A stretch of 37,192 nt of DNA, from positions 1 to 37,192 of the forward strand of contig CAYQSU010000032.1 of assembly GCA_964420325.1 (NCBI GenBank), in the 5' to 3' direction. Source of the DNA: CAYQSU01 sp964420325. GTDB taxonomy: Bacteria > Pseudomonadota > Alphaproteobacteria > Rhodospirillales > Defluviicoccaceae. Shown piece by piece: positions 12,154 through 21,495 of the stretch (positions are counted from its first letter, which is position 1; each line of letters starts with the position of its first letter). The notes under the pieces were generated by a model. The model saw nothing but the letters and a program-made list of their open reading frames with translations. It searched no databases and had not been told where the DNA came from. Made by a program: the position numbers and the translations under genes.

Positions 12154-14271
12154 ATGGGCCCTCGACTTTTCCTCATCGCGTGCTTCTGCGCGTTGGCCGG
12201 AGGAACTCTCGCCGCCGTCGCCGTCGGCACGTGGTTGATCAGCACGCACCTTCCCGACGCCACATCGGGCCTTGCCGGGACGGTCATCGTCTACGGCGGC
12301 GGCATCGGCTTTCTCCTGGTCGCCTTCATCGCCGTCCTCTGGGGCTACCTCGACTACGCGATCGCACAGCCTCTGGCGGCGCTGGTGCGCGGCATCCAGA
12401 CGGTCCTTCACGCCAATCCCGAGCACCGCATCGAAGTCGACGACTCCCACCAGCTCGGCGCACTGCCCGACGCCGTCAAGGATATGGTCGCCCAGCTCGC
12501 GGTTGCCCGCACCCGCGTCGACGAGGCGATCACCGGGGCGACCGAGCGCGTCGAACGCCAGAAGAAGCAGCTGGAAGCGATCATCCACGATCTCCACGAA
12601 GGCGTGATCGTTTGCAATCTCAACCACAACATCCTGCTCTACAACAGCCGGGCGCTGGAGCTGTTGCGCGTCGCGGGTCAGGTCGGGTTGGCCCGTTCGC
12701 TGTTCGCCTTCACCAATCGCCAGCCGATCCTGCACGCCCTCGGCCGGCTCACCAACCGCATCGCCGGCGGCCACCACGAGAGCCACCCCGAAGGCCTGAG
12801 CGCACCCTTGGTGTGCTCCACGACCGACGGCCGGCACACCCTGGAAGGCCGGATGAGCCTCATTCTCGATGCCGACAACACGCCGACCGGCTACGTCATC
12901 TCGTTCCAGGACAACACCGAGAAGCTCGCCGCCCTGGGGCTGCGCGACCGCTTGCTGAGGGAGGCCACGGAAGGCCTCCGCGGGCCGGTCGGCAACCTGC
13001 GTGCCGCCGCCGAGATCCTCGTCAACCATCCGGCCATGCCGGCCGACGAGCAGCAGCCGTTCAAACAGGTCGTCATCAACGAGGCCAACCACCTGGGCAA
13101 CCGCCTGGAAACGCTGTCCGCCCACTACCGCGACGTGATCACCGGCCACTGGCCCACGTCCGACATCTACTCCGCCAACCTCTTCAACAACCTGATCCGG
13201 CGGCTGCGCGACCAGAAGAACCTCGAGGCGGTGATGACGGGGCTTCCCCAGTGGCTTCATGGCGACAGCTACACGCTGGTCGAGCTGCTCGACCGTCTCA
13301 TTCACCATGTCAGCCGGCACGCCAGCGTCACCGTCTTCGACCTCGAGGCGACCGCCGGCGAGCGCCACGTCTATCTGGACGTGATCTGGAAGGGCGACCC
13401 GGTGCCGGCGGCCGAGTTCGACGCCTGGTTGCAGGAACAGCTCGAGGAGACCTACGGACGGCTGTCTTTGCGCGAGGTCCTCGAGCACCACAAGACCGAT
13501 GTCTGGAGCCTGCCGCACCGCGACGGCTACGCCCGGCTCCGGCTGCCGTTGCCGCCCGCCCGGCAGCCGCCGGCCGGCCGCGCCATCCGCCGCTCGGCGG
13601 CGCGGCCCGAGTTCTACGACTTCGAGCTCCTCAAGCCCACCGAGCAGCTCGCGGCGCTCGGCGACCGGCCGCTCAAATCACTGACCTATATCGTCTTCGA
13701 TACCGAGACGACGGGTCTCCAGCCGTCGGCCGGCGACGAGATCATCGCCATCGCCGGCGTGCGCATCGTCAACTGCCGCATCCTTACCGGCGAGTCGTTC
13801 GAAAGACTGGTCGATCCCCGGCGGGTCATCCCGAGGGACTCGGTCAAGTTTCACGGCATCACCGACGATATGGTCAAGGACAAGCCGCCGGTCCAGGTCG
13901 TCCTGCCCCAGTTCCGCGAATTCGTCGGAGATGCGGTCCTCGTCGCCCACAACGCAGCGTTCGACATGAAGTTCATCACGCTCAAGGAAGCCGAATGCGG
14001 GCTCGTATTCGACATGCCGGTATTGGACACCCTCCTTCTCTCGGTCTACCTTCATGACTACACGACGAAGCATAACCTCGATGCGGTGGCCGAGCGCTTT
14101 GGCATCGTGGTGCGCGGACGCCATACCGCCCTCGGCGACGCCCTGGTTACCGCCGGCGTCTTTCTCCGGATGATCGATGTCCTGGAGGCGCGCGGCGTGC
14201 GGACGCTTCAGCAGGCGGTCGATGCGGCCAACTCCATCGTCGAGGTGCGGGCGCGCCAAGCCCAGTTCTGA
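12154..14271 (+). CDS. Membrane PAS pseudo-histidine kinase fused to a DnaQ-like DEDDh 3'-5' exonuclease
   Basis: The 705-residue protein has two N-terminal transmembrane helices (about 5-28 and 42-66), a HAMP-like stretch, a coiled segment and a PAS domain (about 145-260). A region laid out like a kinase core follows, but it is degenerate. The H-box reads TEGLRGP, with E273 where the phosphorylated His should be, and the N-box and G-box positions (about 375-415) lack Asn and DxGxG. From about 510 to 700 it is a complete exonuclease: D516-T-E518 (FDTETTG), D604 (HNAAFD), H657 and D662. Standard annotation would say DNA polymerase III epsilon, but the membrane anchor and kinase-like body make a replication role unlikely. 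GAAGGGAG precedes the ATG. The likely job is signalling with the neighbouring kinase and receiver; the substrate is unknown. Confidence 0.88.
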   Translation: MGPRLFLIACFCALAGGTLAAVAVGTWLISTHLPDATSGLAGTVIVYGGGIGFLLVAFIAVLWGYLDYAIAQPLAALVRGIQTVLHANPEHRIEVDDSHQLGALPDAVKDMVAQLAVARTRVDEAITGATERVERQKKQLEAIIHDLHEGVIVCNLNHNILLYNSRALELLRVAGQVGLARSLFAFTNRQPILHALGRLTNRIAGGHHESHPEGLSAPLVCSTTDGRHTLEGRMSLILDADNTPTGYVISFQDNTEKLAALGLRDRLLREATEGLRGPVGNLRAAAEILVNHPAMPADEQQPFKQVVINEANHLGNRLETLSAHYRDVITGHWPTSDIYSANLFNNLIRRLRDQKNLEAVMTGLPQWLHGDSYTLVELLDRLIHHVSRHASVTVFDLEATAGERHVYLDVIWKGDPVPAAEFDAWLQEQLEETYGRLSLREVLEHHKTDVWSLPHRDGYARLRLPLPPARQPPAGRAIRRSAARPEFYDFELLKPTEQLAALGDRPLKSLTYIVFDTETTGLQPSAGDEIIAIAGVRIVNCRILTGESFERLVDPRRVIPRDSVKFHGITDDMVKDKPPVQVVLPQFREFVGDAVLVAHNAAFDMKFITLKEAECGLVFDMPVLDTLLLSVYLHDYTTKHNLDAVAERFGIVVRGRHTALGDALVTAGVFLRMIDVLEARGVRTLQQAVDAANSIVEVRARQAQF

Positions 14272-14305
14272 ACGGAACGGATACACGGAGCAAGGACGGC
14301 GAGTG

Positions 14306-14572
14306 ATGGACGGAGAGGACAGGATCGGCGAGCGGCTGGGGGCCTTGTTCCTGCTCGGTGCGGTCATCTTCAATCCCCTGATCATCGACATCTTCGATCT
14401 CGGTGCCGAACGCAGCCTTCTGGGAATTCCCGTCCTTTACGTTTACGTGTTTGCGGCTTGGGGAGCGCTCATCGCTCTTCTCGCCGCTGTGGTCGAACTG
14501 AGCGCGCCCGACGAGGAGCGGCGCCCCCCGCCGCTGCCGGAGCAGCCCGGGCGCGGCGGCCCGGACCTGTGA
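14306..14572 (+). CDS. Small two-helix membrane protein next to the symporter-kinase
   Basis: This 88-residue protein has two hydrophobic helices (about 10-28 and 38-62), separated by a short loop with IFDLGAERSLLGIPVLYVYV, and a proline-rich charged tail. I do not recognise a named family with certainty. In size and layout it resembles the small companion subunits (DUF485, DUF3311, DUF4212 types) encoded beside SSS-family transporters. It lies 34 bases after the exonuclease gene and one base before the ATG of the symporter-kinase, which has no ribosome-binding site of its own. The two are probably co-translated partners. ATG 14306 is preceded by AAGGA; GTG 14303 is also possible. Confidence 0.75.
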   Translation: MDGEDRIGERLGALFLLGAVIFNPLIIDIFDLGAERSLLGIPVLYVYVFAAWGALIALLAAVVELSAPDEERRPPPLPEQPGRGGPDL

Positions 14573-14573
14573 C

Positions 14574-17300
14574 ATGCTGCCCGGCTGGCTGATCGTCGCG
14601 ACGTCGTTCGGTTATCTCAGTCTCCTGTTCGCGATCGCCTACTACGGCGACCGCCGCGCCGACACCGGACGCAGCCTGATCGCCAACCCGTACATCTATG
14701 CGCTGTCGATCGCCGTCTACTGCACGGCATGGACGTTCTACGGCAGCGTTGGCCGCGCCGCCTCGTCGGGGCTAAGCTTCCTGCCGATCTACCTCGGGCC
14801 GACCCTGATGTTCGCCCTCGGCTGGATGGTGCTGCGCAAGATCATCCGCATCAGCAAGGTCCACCACATCACGTCGATCGCCGACTTCATCTCCTCCCGC
14901 TACGGCAAGAGCCATCTTCTCGGCGGACTCGTCACCATCATCGCCGTCATCGGCATCATGCCGTACATCTCCTTGCAGCTGAAGGCGGTCTCCACCAGCT
15001 TCACCGTCCTGCTCCACTACCCCGAGGTGACGGCACCGGCGGCGTCCGCCGGCATGTCGCTGTTCGGCGACACGGCGCTGTGGGTGGCGATGCTGATGGC
15101 GGTGTTCGCCATCCTGTTCGGAACCCGTCACATCGATGCGACCGAGCATCACGAGGGAATGGTCGCGGCGATCGCCTTCGAGTGCGTGATCAAGCTGGTC
15201 GCCTTCCTTGCCGCCGGCCTGTTCGTCACCTACGGCATCTTCAACGGCTTTGGCGATCTGTTCACCCAGGCCGCGGCGGTCGCCGAGATCGAGCGGCTGA
15301 TGACCCTGGAGCTCGCCGCCGCGGACTGGCTGCCGCTCACCTTCCTCGCGATGACGGCGATGATCTGTCTGCCGCGCCAGTTCCAGATCACGGTCGTCGA
15401 GAACGTCGACGAGAAGCACCTGGTGAAGGCGATCTGGCTGCTGCCGCTCTACCTCCTCCTCATCAACGTGTTCGTCCTGCCGATCGCCTTCGCCGGCATG
15501 CTGCGGTTCGAGGGCGCCGGGGTGGACAGCGACACCTTCGTTCTCGCCCTGCCGATGGCCGAGCACAATCCGGGCCTCGCCCTGTTCGCCTTCATCGGCG
15601 GGCTCTCGGCGGCAACCGGCATGGTCATCGTCGAGACGGTGGCGCTCAGCACGATGATCTGCAACGACCTCGTGATGCCGGTCCTTCTGCGCTTCGCCTG
15701 GCTGCGACTCGCCGAGCGCAAGGACCTGTCGCGCCTTCTTCTCGACATCCGGCGCACCGCCATCGCCCTCATCCTCATCCTAGGCTACCTCTACTTCCGC
15801 CTGATCGGCGAATCCTACGCCCTCGTCACCATCGGGCTCGTCTCGTTCGCCGCGGCCGCCCAGTTCGCGCCGGCGATCCTCGGCGGCATGTACTGGAAGG
15901 GCGCCTCCCGCCGGGGGGCGTTGGCGGGGATGACGGCGGGCTTCCTGGTGTGGGCCTACACCCTGTTGCTGCCGTCGTTCGCCCAGTCGGGATGGCTCCC
16001 GGTTTCGTTCGTCCACGAGGGACCGCTCGGCATTGCCCTCCTGAAGCCCTATGCCCTGTTCGGCCTCGACGGCCTGCATCACATTTCCCATTCCTTGTTC
16101 TGGAGCCTGCTCGCCAACGTCGGCTGCTACGTGTGGTTCTCGCTGTTCGGGCCCCAGAGCACGATCGAGCGGATCCAGGCGACCCTGTTCGTGGAGGTGT
16201 TCCGTCAGGCCAGCGCCGGCGCCGGAGCGGTAAGCTGGTATGGCACGGTTTCGGTGACCAATCTCCGGCTCATGGCCGAGCGGTTCCTCGGCGCCGAGCG
16301 CACGAGCGACGCCTTCGCGGACTACGCCCGGCTCAGGGGTCGGGCGCTCGATCCCGGCGCCAACGCCGACGGCGAGCTCGTCCAGTACATCGAGAGGCGG
16401 CTCGCCGGCGCCATCGGCGCGGCATCCGCCCGGGTGATGGTGGCGTCCACGGTCAAGGGCGAGGGCGTCGGCCTGGAAGCGATCATGCAGATTCTCGACG
16501 AGACCTCGCAGGTCCTCGAGTACAGCCGCCAGCTGGAGCAGAAATCCATCGAGCTCGAGCGGGCCACCGCCGACCTCAGGGCGGCCAACGAACGGCTGAC
16601 CGAGCTCGACCGCCTCAAGGACGAGTTCCTGTCGACGGTGACCCACGAGCTGAGAACGCCGCTGACGTCCATCCGCTCGTTCTCGGAGATCCTTCACGAT
16701 TCGCCCGACCTCGACCCGGCGGAACGCCAGCACTTCCTGTCCATCGTCATCCGCGAGAGCGAGCGGCTCACGCGACTGATCAATCAGGTCCTCGACCTCG
16801 CCAGGCTGGAGACCGGCCGCGTCGACTGGCAGATGACCGACGTCGACATCCGGGACGTGATCGGCCATGCGGCGTCCTCCCTGCGTCAGCTGTTCGAGGA
16901 CAAGCGGATCAGCCTCGAGGTCGATCTGCCCGAGCACATGCCGCCGGTGCGTGCGGATCGCGACCAGCTCATCCAGCTCGCCATCAATCTCCTCTCCAAC
17001 GCCGAGAAGTTCTGTCCCGCCGGAACCGGACGCGTGAAGGTAAGCGTCGAGACCGGGGATTCGGTGCTCACCGTAAGCGTCGCCGACAACGGTCCCGGCA
17101 TTCCCCCGGATCAGCAGGAGCGGATCTTCGAGAAGTTCCACCAGGTGCGGGCCGGCGCCACCGGCAACCCCATGGGATCCGGCCTCGGGCTCGCCATCTG
17201 CCGCGGCATCGTCGAGCACTCGGGCGGCCGGATCTGGGTGCGCAGCCGCCTGGGCCACGGTGCGACGTTCTACTTCACCGTGCCCTGCGTCCGGGCCTGA
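14574..17300 (+). CDS. Sodium/solute symporter-type sensor histidine kinase (CrbS/CbrA-like)
   Basis: This 908-residue protein joins an SSS (SLC5-like) transporter of about 13 helices (residues 1 to about 530) to a complete kinase core. The membrane part begins YYGDRRADTGRSLIANPYIY and contains the family's AWTFYGSVG. After a linker and a coiled coil (about 630-680), the HisKA box TVTHELRTPLTS carries H691. The ATPase has N809 (LAINLLSNAEKF), DNGPGIPP, EKFHQ and GSGLGLAI. It has no receiver domain. Proteins of this design (CrbS, CbrA, MxtR) couple solute sensing or uptake to phosphorelay and control acetate or carbon use. The likely target here is the receiver encoded at 11743. Translation seems coupled to the preceding small membrane gene. 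Confidence 0.93.
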   Translation: MLPGWLIVATSFGYLSLLFAIAYYGDRRADTGRSLIANPYIYALSIAVYCTAWTFYGSVGRAASSGLSFLPIYLGPTLMFALGWMVLRKIIRISKVHHITSIADFISSRYGKSHLLGGLVTIIAVIGIMPYISLQLKAVSTSFTVLLHYPEVTAPAASAGMSLFGDTALWVAMLMAVFAILFGTRHIDATEHHEGMVAAIAFECVIKLVAFLAAGLFVTYGIFNGFGDLFTQAAAVAEIERLMTLELAAADWLPLTFLAMTAMICLPRQFQITVVENVDEKHLVKAIWLLPLYLLLINVFVLPIAFAGMLRFEGAGVDSDTFVLALPMAEHNPGLALFAFIGGLSAATGMVIVETVALSTMICNDLVMPVLLRFAWLRLAERKDLSRLLLDIRRTAIALILILGYLYFRLIGESYALVTIGLVSFAAAAQFAPAILGGMYWKGASRRGALAGMTAGFLVWAYTLLLPSFAQSGWLPVSFVHEGPLGIALLKPYALFGLDGLHHISHSLFWSLLANVGCYVWFSLFGPQSTIERIQATLFVEVFRQASAGAGAVSWYGTVSVTNLRLMAERFLGAERTSDAFADYARLRGRALDPGANADGELVQYIERRLAGAIGAASARVMVASTVKGEGVGLEAIMQILDETSQVLEYSRQLEQKSIELERATADLRAANERLTELDRLKDEFLSTVTHELRTPLTSIRSFSEILHDSPDLDPAERQHFLSIVIRESERLTRLINQVLDLARLETGRVDWQMTDVDIRDVIGHAASSLRQLFEDKRISLEVDLPEHMPPVRADRDQLIQLAINLLSNAEKFCPAGTGRVKVSVETGDSVLTVSVADNGPGIPPDQQERIFEKFHQVRAGATGNPMGSGLGLAICRGIVEHSGGRIWVRSRLGHGATFYFTVPCVRA

Positions 17301-17312
17301 CCGTCGTCTGCT

Positions 17313-18806
17313 TCAGAACACCTCGGCCGTGAACTCGAGCCGGACCCGCTTGCGCAGGCCGTCGATGGCCTTCAGCGAATCCAGCAGCATCAGACGGTCC
17401 CGCCTCGCCAGCGTCTTCGGATTGACGTAGTAGGTCACCCTGCGGCCGGCCCTGAGGTCGCCGATCTGCTTGCGCAAGAGAACGTCGGTGATGAGGTGGA
17501 AGGCGCTGGTCAGATCCTCGTTCTCGGTGACGCTCAGCACGCCCTGCTCGTGCAGCTCGCGGATGCGCTCCAGCGTCGAGGTCGCTTCGACGCCTTCGCG
17601 CAGCGCAAGCAGCCGGATCCCCTCCACCAGCGGGATGGTTCCCGAGTACTTGAGATTGACCTGCCCCTTGAACTCCCGCTTCTCCTTCTCCGTCGTGAAG
17701 CCGCCGAAGAAGCCCAGCGCGACGTTATGGTCGGCCTGATCCTGAAACATCTGGCGCAGAAAGAAGTGATTGTTGCGGACCATCTCCGTCACCCGGCCGC
17801 GCAGTTGGGCGGCGAGGTCGCGGTTGCCCCACACCGGCTGGAAATCGAAGAAGATGTCGGCGAGGCGGATGGCCACGAAGTTGCTCTTCCGGCCCCAGAT
17901 GGTGATCTGCTCGATCCACTGCGAGAGCGTCTTGCGCCACAGCGGGTTGACCGCCATGCAGTAGCCGTTGCAGTAAGGGATGCCGATGTCGTTGAGATCG
18001 CGGCACATCCGCTCCGCAAGCTCGAGGAAGAACGTATCGATGCGGCCGTGCTCTTCGTCCGGGTAGTCCTCGATGATGAAGCCGTTGTCCTGGTCCGGGA
18101 ACAGGTAGTTCTCGCCGCGGCCGCCGGAGCCCATGACGATCGTCGTCGCCACCACCGGCGGCTTGCCCCACCCTTCGGCCTCCATCTGCTTCAGGTTGGC
18201 CTCGCCGATGCGGCGATACATGTCGTTGTTGATCTGGGTCAGGACCTGCTGGATCTCCGGGGCCGGCAGGTTGTCGGCGAACAGGTCCTCGGCCAGCTCG
18301 ACCTGGGCCTTGCGCACTTCCCTGAGCCCCTCCAGCGTGCCCTCCTGCGCCAACAGATCGATCTGGCGCATGAGCCGGCTGGTGGCCGCCGCGAGGGCAT
18401 CGTGAAGATACAGCATGCCCGCCACCCGCCCCTGGCGGTCGACCACCGGCATGTGGCGGAGACCGTGGCGCCGCATCCAGGCAGTGGCGTGGTAGAGGTA
18501 GTCGTCGCGTCCGATGGTCAGCACGGAGGCGGTCATGACCGCCTCGACCGGCGTCTCGGGCGCGACCCGGAACGCGATCCGCCGGGCGATGTCCTGTTCG
18601 GTGATGATCCCGACCGGCCGTCCGGCGACGTCGACGACGATGGCGCACGACGCCTTGGCCGCCGCCATGTGCGCGATCATCTCGGAGCACGCCGTTCCGG
18701 CCCGCACCGCAAGGACGTCCGCCCGCCGGCGCATGAAGTCGCTGGCCCGCATGCTGAACACGGCAGTGCGGGCCGTTCCGACGTCGTCCTTCCGCTGATC
18801 AGGCAT
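17313..18806 (-). CDS. CBS-pair and DUF294 nucleotidyltransferase-like signalling protein
   Basis: This protein of about 497 residues lacks the cyclic-nucleotide-binding domain often found in front of such proteins. Two CBS domains (about 20-140; ...AIVVDVAGRPVGIITEQDIA and HMPVVDRQGRVAGMLY) bind adenine nucleotides in this family. The GlnD-like nucleotidyltransferase domain follows, with GSGGRGE at 226-232 and D238-x-D240 as metal ligands, then the DUF294 C-terminal helical part. The start is uncertain: ATG 18806 is my choice, TTG 18863 and ATG 18752 are alternatives, and none has a clear ribosome-binding site. Genes of this type commonly sit beside acetate-type SSS permeases and DnaQ-like exonucleases, as here. 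It is convergent with the symporter-kinase gene, 12 bases apart. The substrate is unknown. Confidence 0.88.
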   Translation of the reverse strand: MPDQRKDDVGTARTAVFSMRASDFMRRRADVLAVRAGTACSEMIAHMAAAKASCAIVVDVAGRPVGIITEQDIARRIAFRVAPETPVEAVMTASVLTIGRDDYLYHATAWMRRHGLRHMPVVDRQGRVAGMLYLHDALAAATSRLMRQIDLLAQEGTLEGLREVRKAQVELAEDLFADNLPAPEIQQVLTQINNDMYRRIGEANLKQMEAEGWGKPPVVATTIVMGSGGRGENYLFPDQDNGFIIEDYPDEEHGRIDTFFLELAERMCRDLNDIGIPYCNGYCMAVNPLWRKTLSQWIEQITIWGRKSNFVAIRLADIFFDFQPVWGNRDLAAQLRGRVTEMVRNNHFFLRQMFQDQADHNVALGFFGGFTTEKEKREFKGQVNLKYSGTIPLVEGIRLLALREGVEATSTLERIRELHEQGVLSVTENEDLTSAFHLITDVLLRKQIGDLRAGRRVTYYVNPKTLARRDRLMLLDSLKAIDGLRKRVRLEFTAEVF

Positions 18807-19408
18807 GGCGAGCACGGGTCCCCATCGTCCGCAGGCAACGGCCCCGGAGGGGGCGGTTGCCAAGTCACTGGCCGCGCCTCCCTGCGACGCGGTCGCCCCC
18901 GGCCTTGCGGTCGGATCAAACCACCGCAGCGGCGAGCGTTCAAGGGCGTATCGGCGCGAAGACGCGGACCCCAGGCGTCGCGCGGCTGGTCGCCAGCGGT
19001 TTTGCCGGCCGAGGACGACGACGGGCCGCAGCCGCGAAGATCTTTCTCATATTGTACGCCACCGGGGAAAATGTTATGGGTGATTGGTCGGCGGCTCCCG
19101 GCGGTGCCGGAAACGCCGGCTGAAGTTGAACGATAACAAACAGGAAGCAGCGGGTGCTGTAGGTGGGGCCGGTCGCGGTTCTGGCTCGGCGCTCGTGGGG
19201 AAGGCGGAGCGTCCTGATGGGCAGTGTCCGAGCACAGCGGCGAGTCGGGCACCTTCGCACCTCCCTCTTCCGACGGTTCGTTCGACGCTGGCGGGCCTTC
19301 GCATCGTTGCCGCGGGGCCGTCGGTTTCGTACAAGGGTGTAATCTGAGGTCCGGGCCACCTCGTGAAGGGTATGGCGCCGGCGGACCGACTGAGAGGGGA
19401 GAACTATC
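18807..19408 (+). other. Gene-free divergent region between the DUF294 gene and the symporter
   Basis: About 600 bases lie between the two divergent genes. Open frames here give Arg- or Pro-rich peptides with no domain character. An AT-richer patch at about 19048-19080 (around TTGTAC and TGTTAT) could hold promoter elements, but no pair has normal spacing. I found no sigma-54 site, hairpin-plus-T terminator or clear inverted repeat. The region is long enough for regulated divergent promoters. Confidence 0.5.
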
Positions 19409-21382
19409 TTGCCACCAAAAGTGATATGGCTGTTCGTCTTCGTGGCGCTCTATTGGGCTTACTGCATCTTCTGGGGCATACGCGGAGCGCGAATGGCGAA
19501 GACGGCGAGCGATTACTTCATCGCGGGCCGTCGTCTCTCGTTGTGGGTGTTCGTGCTGGCCGCCACGGCGACGTCGTTTTCCGGCTGGACCTTCATGGGC
19601 CATCCGGGCCTCGTCTACCGCGACGGCTTCCCGTACGCGTACGCCTCGTTCTACGCCATCACCATCCCGTTCACCGGCGTCATGTTCCTCAAGCGCCAGT
19701 GGATGATCGGAAAGCGCTTCGGCTACGTCACACCGGGGGAGATGCTCGCCGACTACTTCCAGGGTGACACGATCCGGATCCTCACCGTCATTGTGGCGCT
19801 CCTCTACTCGATCCCGTACCTGGGCGTTCAGCTCGGCGCCTCGGGCTTCCTGTTCAACGTGCTCACCGACGGCCTGGTGCCGAAGGACTTCGGCATGTGG
19901 CTGTTGTCGCTGGTGGTGCTGATCTACGTCGCCTCGGGCGGGCTCCGCGCCGTGGCCTACGTGGACACCGCCCAGTGCATTCTGTTGGCGGTCGGCATCA
20001 TCATCACCGGCATCGTCGCGCTCAACGCGGTCGGCGGCTGGGATGCCCTCAACGACGCCATGGCAAGGCTCGGGCAGCAGCCGGAGCTCGGCAAGTGGAA
20101 GTCGACGAAGGGCTACGGCGGCGGCGACTACAACGCCTATTTCGCCGTTCCGGGCGTGATCCAGTGGACGGCCGGCCTCGGCAAGGAGACGCCCGTCGGC
20201 GGCATCTGGACGGGGATGATGATCCTCACCTACATGTTCGCGCTGATGGGCATCCAGTCCGCCCCGGCGTTCTCCATGTGGTCGTTCTCCAACACCAACC
20301 CGAAGCCGTTCGCGCCGCAGCAGGTGTGGGCGTCGTCGTTCGGCATCGGCCTGATCCTGTTCTCCTTCACCGCGTTCCAGGGGATGGCCGCTCACTTCGT
20401 CGGCGGCAACCCGGCCGTGACCGAGGCGGGCCTGGCCCTGTCGACGATCATCCCGGGGGAGGTTGCCAAGAACCCCGATTCGATCGTGCCGCACTACTTC
20501 AACCTGCTTACCGAAACGGCACCGTGGATGATCGCCTTCCTGGCGGTGTGCGCGCTCGCGGCGATGCAGTCGACGGGAGCGGCCTACATGTCGACGGCCG
20601 GCGGCATCCTCACCCGCGACCTCTACAAGCGCTATCTCAACCCGACGGCCACCCACACCACGCAGAAGCTGTTCGGGCGGATGGGCGTCGCCTTCATCGT
20701 GGTCAGCGCGCTGACGGTGGCGACCGTCTCGGAGGACGCCCTGGTCCTGTTGGGCGGCCTCGCCGTCTCCTTCGGCTTCCAGATGTGGATACCGCTGGCG
20801 GCGATCTGCTACTTCCCGTGGATCACCCGGGCCGGGGCGACGTGGGGCCTCGCGGTCGGGCTCGTCGCCGTGATCATGACCGACAGCTTCGGCCAGACCA
20901 TCCTCACCGGCCTCGGTCTGGACCTCTGGGGCCGCTGGCCATGGACCATCCACTCGGCCGGCTGGGGCATCATCTTCAATGTCGCGGTCTGTCTCGTGGC
21001 GTCGGCGATGACCCAGAACGACCAGGAACTGGCCCATCGCATGAAGATCCACAACTTCCTGCGCGAGCACACGACCCTGCCCGCCTCGAAGCGGAGCCTG
21101 GTGCCGGTGGCGTGGATCATCACGCTTGCCTGGTTCTTCTTCGGAATCGGGCCGGGTGCGGTGATCGGCAACGACATCTTCGGCGCTCCCGACGCCGGCC
21201 GCGACGGCTGGACCTTCGGCATCCCGTCGATCTGGGCGTGGCAGATCCTGTTCTGGCTGCTCGGAACCTTCATGATGTGGTTCCTCGCCTACAAGATGGA
21301 GATGTCGACGGTGCCCGAGACCGAGATCGAGGCCCTGGTCGAGGACATCGGCGACACCAGCCTGGAGAAGCCGGGCGTCTGA
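19409..21382 (+). CDS. Sodium/solute symporter (SSS family)
   Basis: The 657-residue inner-membrane protein has 13 or more hydrophobic helices, starting with IWLFVFVALYWAYCIFWGIR. It contains SSS features: SDYFIAGRRLS, LAATATSFSGWTFMGHPG, YVASGGLRAVAYVDTAQ and AAMQSTGAAYMSTAGGILTRDLY. It is longer than typical SSS transporters (about 500-550) and has extra loops near residues 210-260 and 545-570. I chose TTG 19409 because GAGAGGGGAG precedes it and the N-terminus fits the family. No ATG sits nearby in frame. The substrate cannot be read from sequence; a monocarboxylate or amino acid is plausible given the CrbS-like kinase nearby. A strong terminator follows the gene. Confidence 0.93.
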   Translation: MPPKVIWLFVFVALYWAYCIFWGIRGARMAKTASDYFIAGRRLSLWVFVLAATATSFSGWTFMGHPGLVYRDGFPYAYASFYAITIPFTGVMFLKRQWMIGKRFGYVTPGEMLADYFQGDTIRILTVIVALLYSIPYLGVQLGASGFLFNVLTDGLVPKDFGMWLLSLVVLIYVASGGLRAVAYVDTAQCILLAVGIIITGIVALNAVGGWDALNDAMARLGQQPELGKWKSTKGYGGGDYNAYFAVPGVIQWTAGLGKETPVGGIWTGMMILTYMFALMGIQSAPAFSMWSFSNTNPKPFAPQQVWASSFGIGLILFSFTAFQGMAAHFVGGNPAVTEAGLALSTIIPGEVAKNPDSIVPHYFNLLTETAPWMIAFLAVCALAAMQSTGAAYMSTAGGILTRDLYKRYLNPTATHTTQKLFGRMGVAFIVVSALTVATVSEDALVLLGGLAVSFGFQMWIPLAAICYFPWITRAGATWGLAVGLVAVIMTDSFGQTILTGLGLDLWGRWPWTIHSAGWGIIFNVAVCLVASAMTQNDQELAHRMKIHNFLREHTTLPASKRSLVPVAWIITLAWFFFGIGPGAVIGNDIFGAPDAGRDGWTFGIPSIWAWQILFWLLGTFMMWFLAYKMEMSTVPETEIEALVEDIGDTSLEKPGV

Positions 21383-21404
21383 CCCATCCTTCGCGTAGCG
21401 TCCG

Positions 21405-21441
21405 GGGGGGAAGGGCTTTGCCCTTCCCCCCTCGTTTTTTT
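21405..21441 (+). terminator. Strong Rho-independent terminator after the symporter gene
   Basis: A perfect stem GGGGGGAAGGG-CTTTG-CCCTTCCCCCC (21405-21431) is followed by TCG and seven T residues (21435-21441). It begins 23 bases after the symporter stop and separates that gene from the small membrane/TPR pair downstream. Confidence 0.95.
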
Positions 21442-21495
21442 ATAAAGGGGGGAGCGGTGCGTGCCGACCGCGTGGCACCCAGCGAAGAGACCGAC

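Noticed and set aside
12154..14271. Reading this gene as the replicative DNA polymerase III epsilon subunit
   Set aside because: Two membrane helices, a PAS domain and a degenerate kinase body precede the exonuclease, and epsilon is a short soluble protein.
15780..17258. Open minus-strand frame of about 490 codons opposite the symporter-kinase
   Set aside because: No domain, and the opposite strand encodes intact H, N and G boxes.
19084..19347. Small plus-strand frame upstream of the symporter
   Set aside because: Low-complexity basic peptide without ribosome-binding site or any recognisable domain.
18677..21070. Open minus-strand frame of about 797 codons opposite the symporter
   Set aside because: His/Asp/Arg-rich antisense translation, without start site or motif; the SSS gene is clear.
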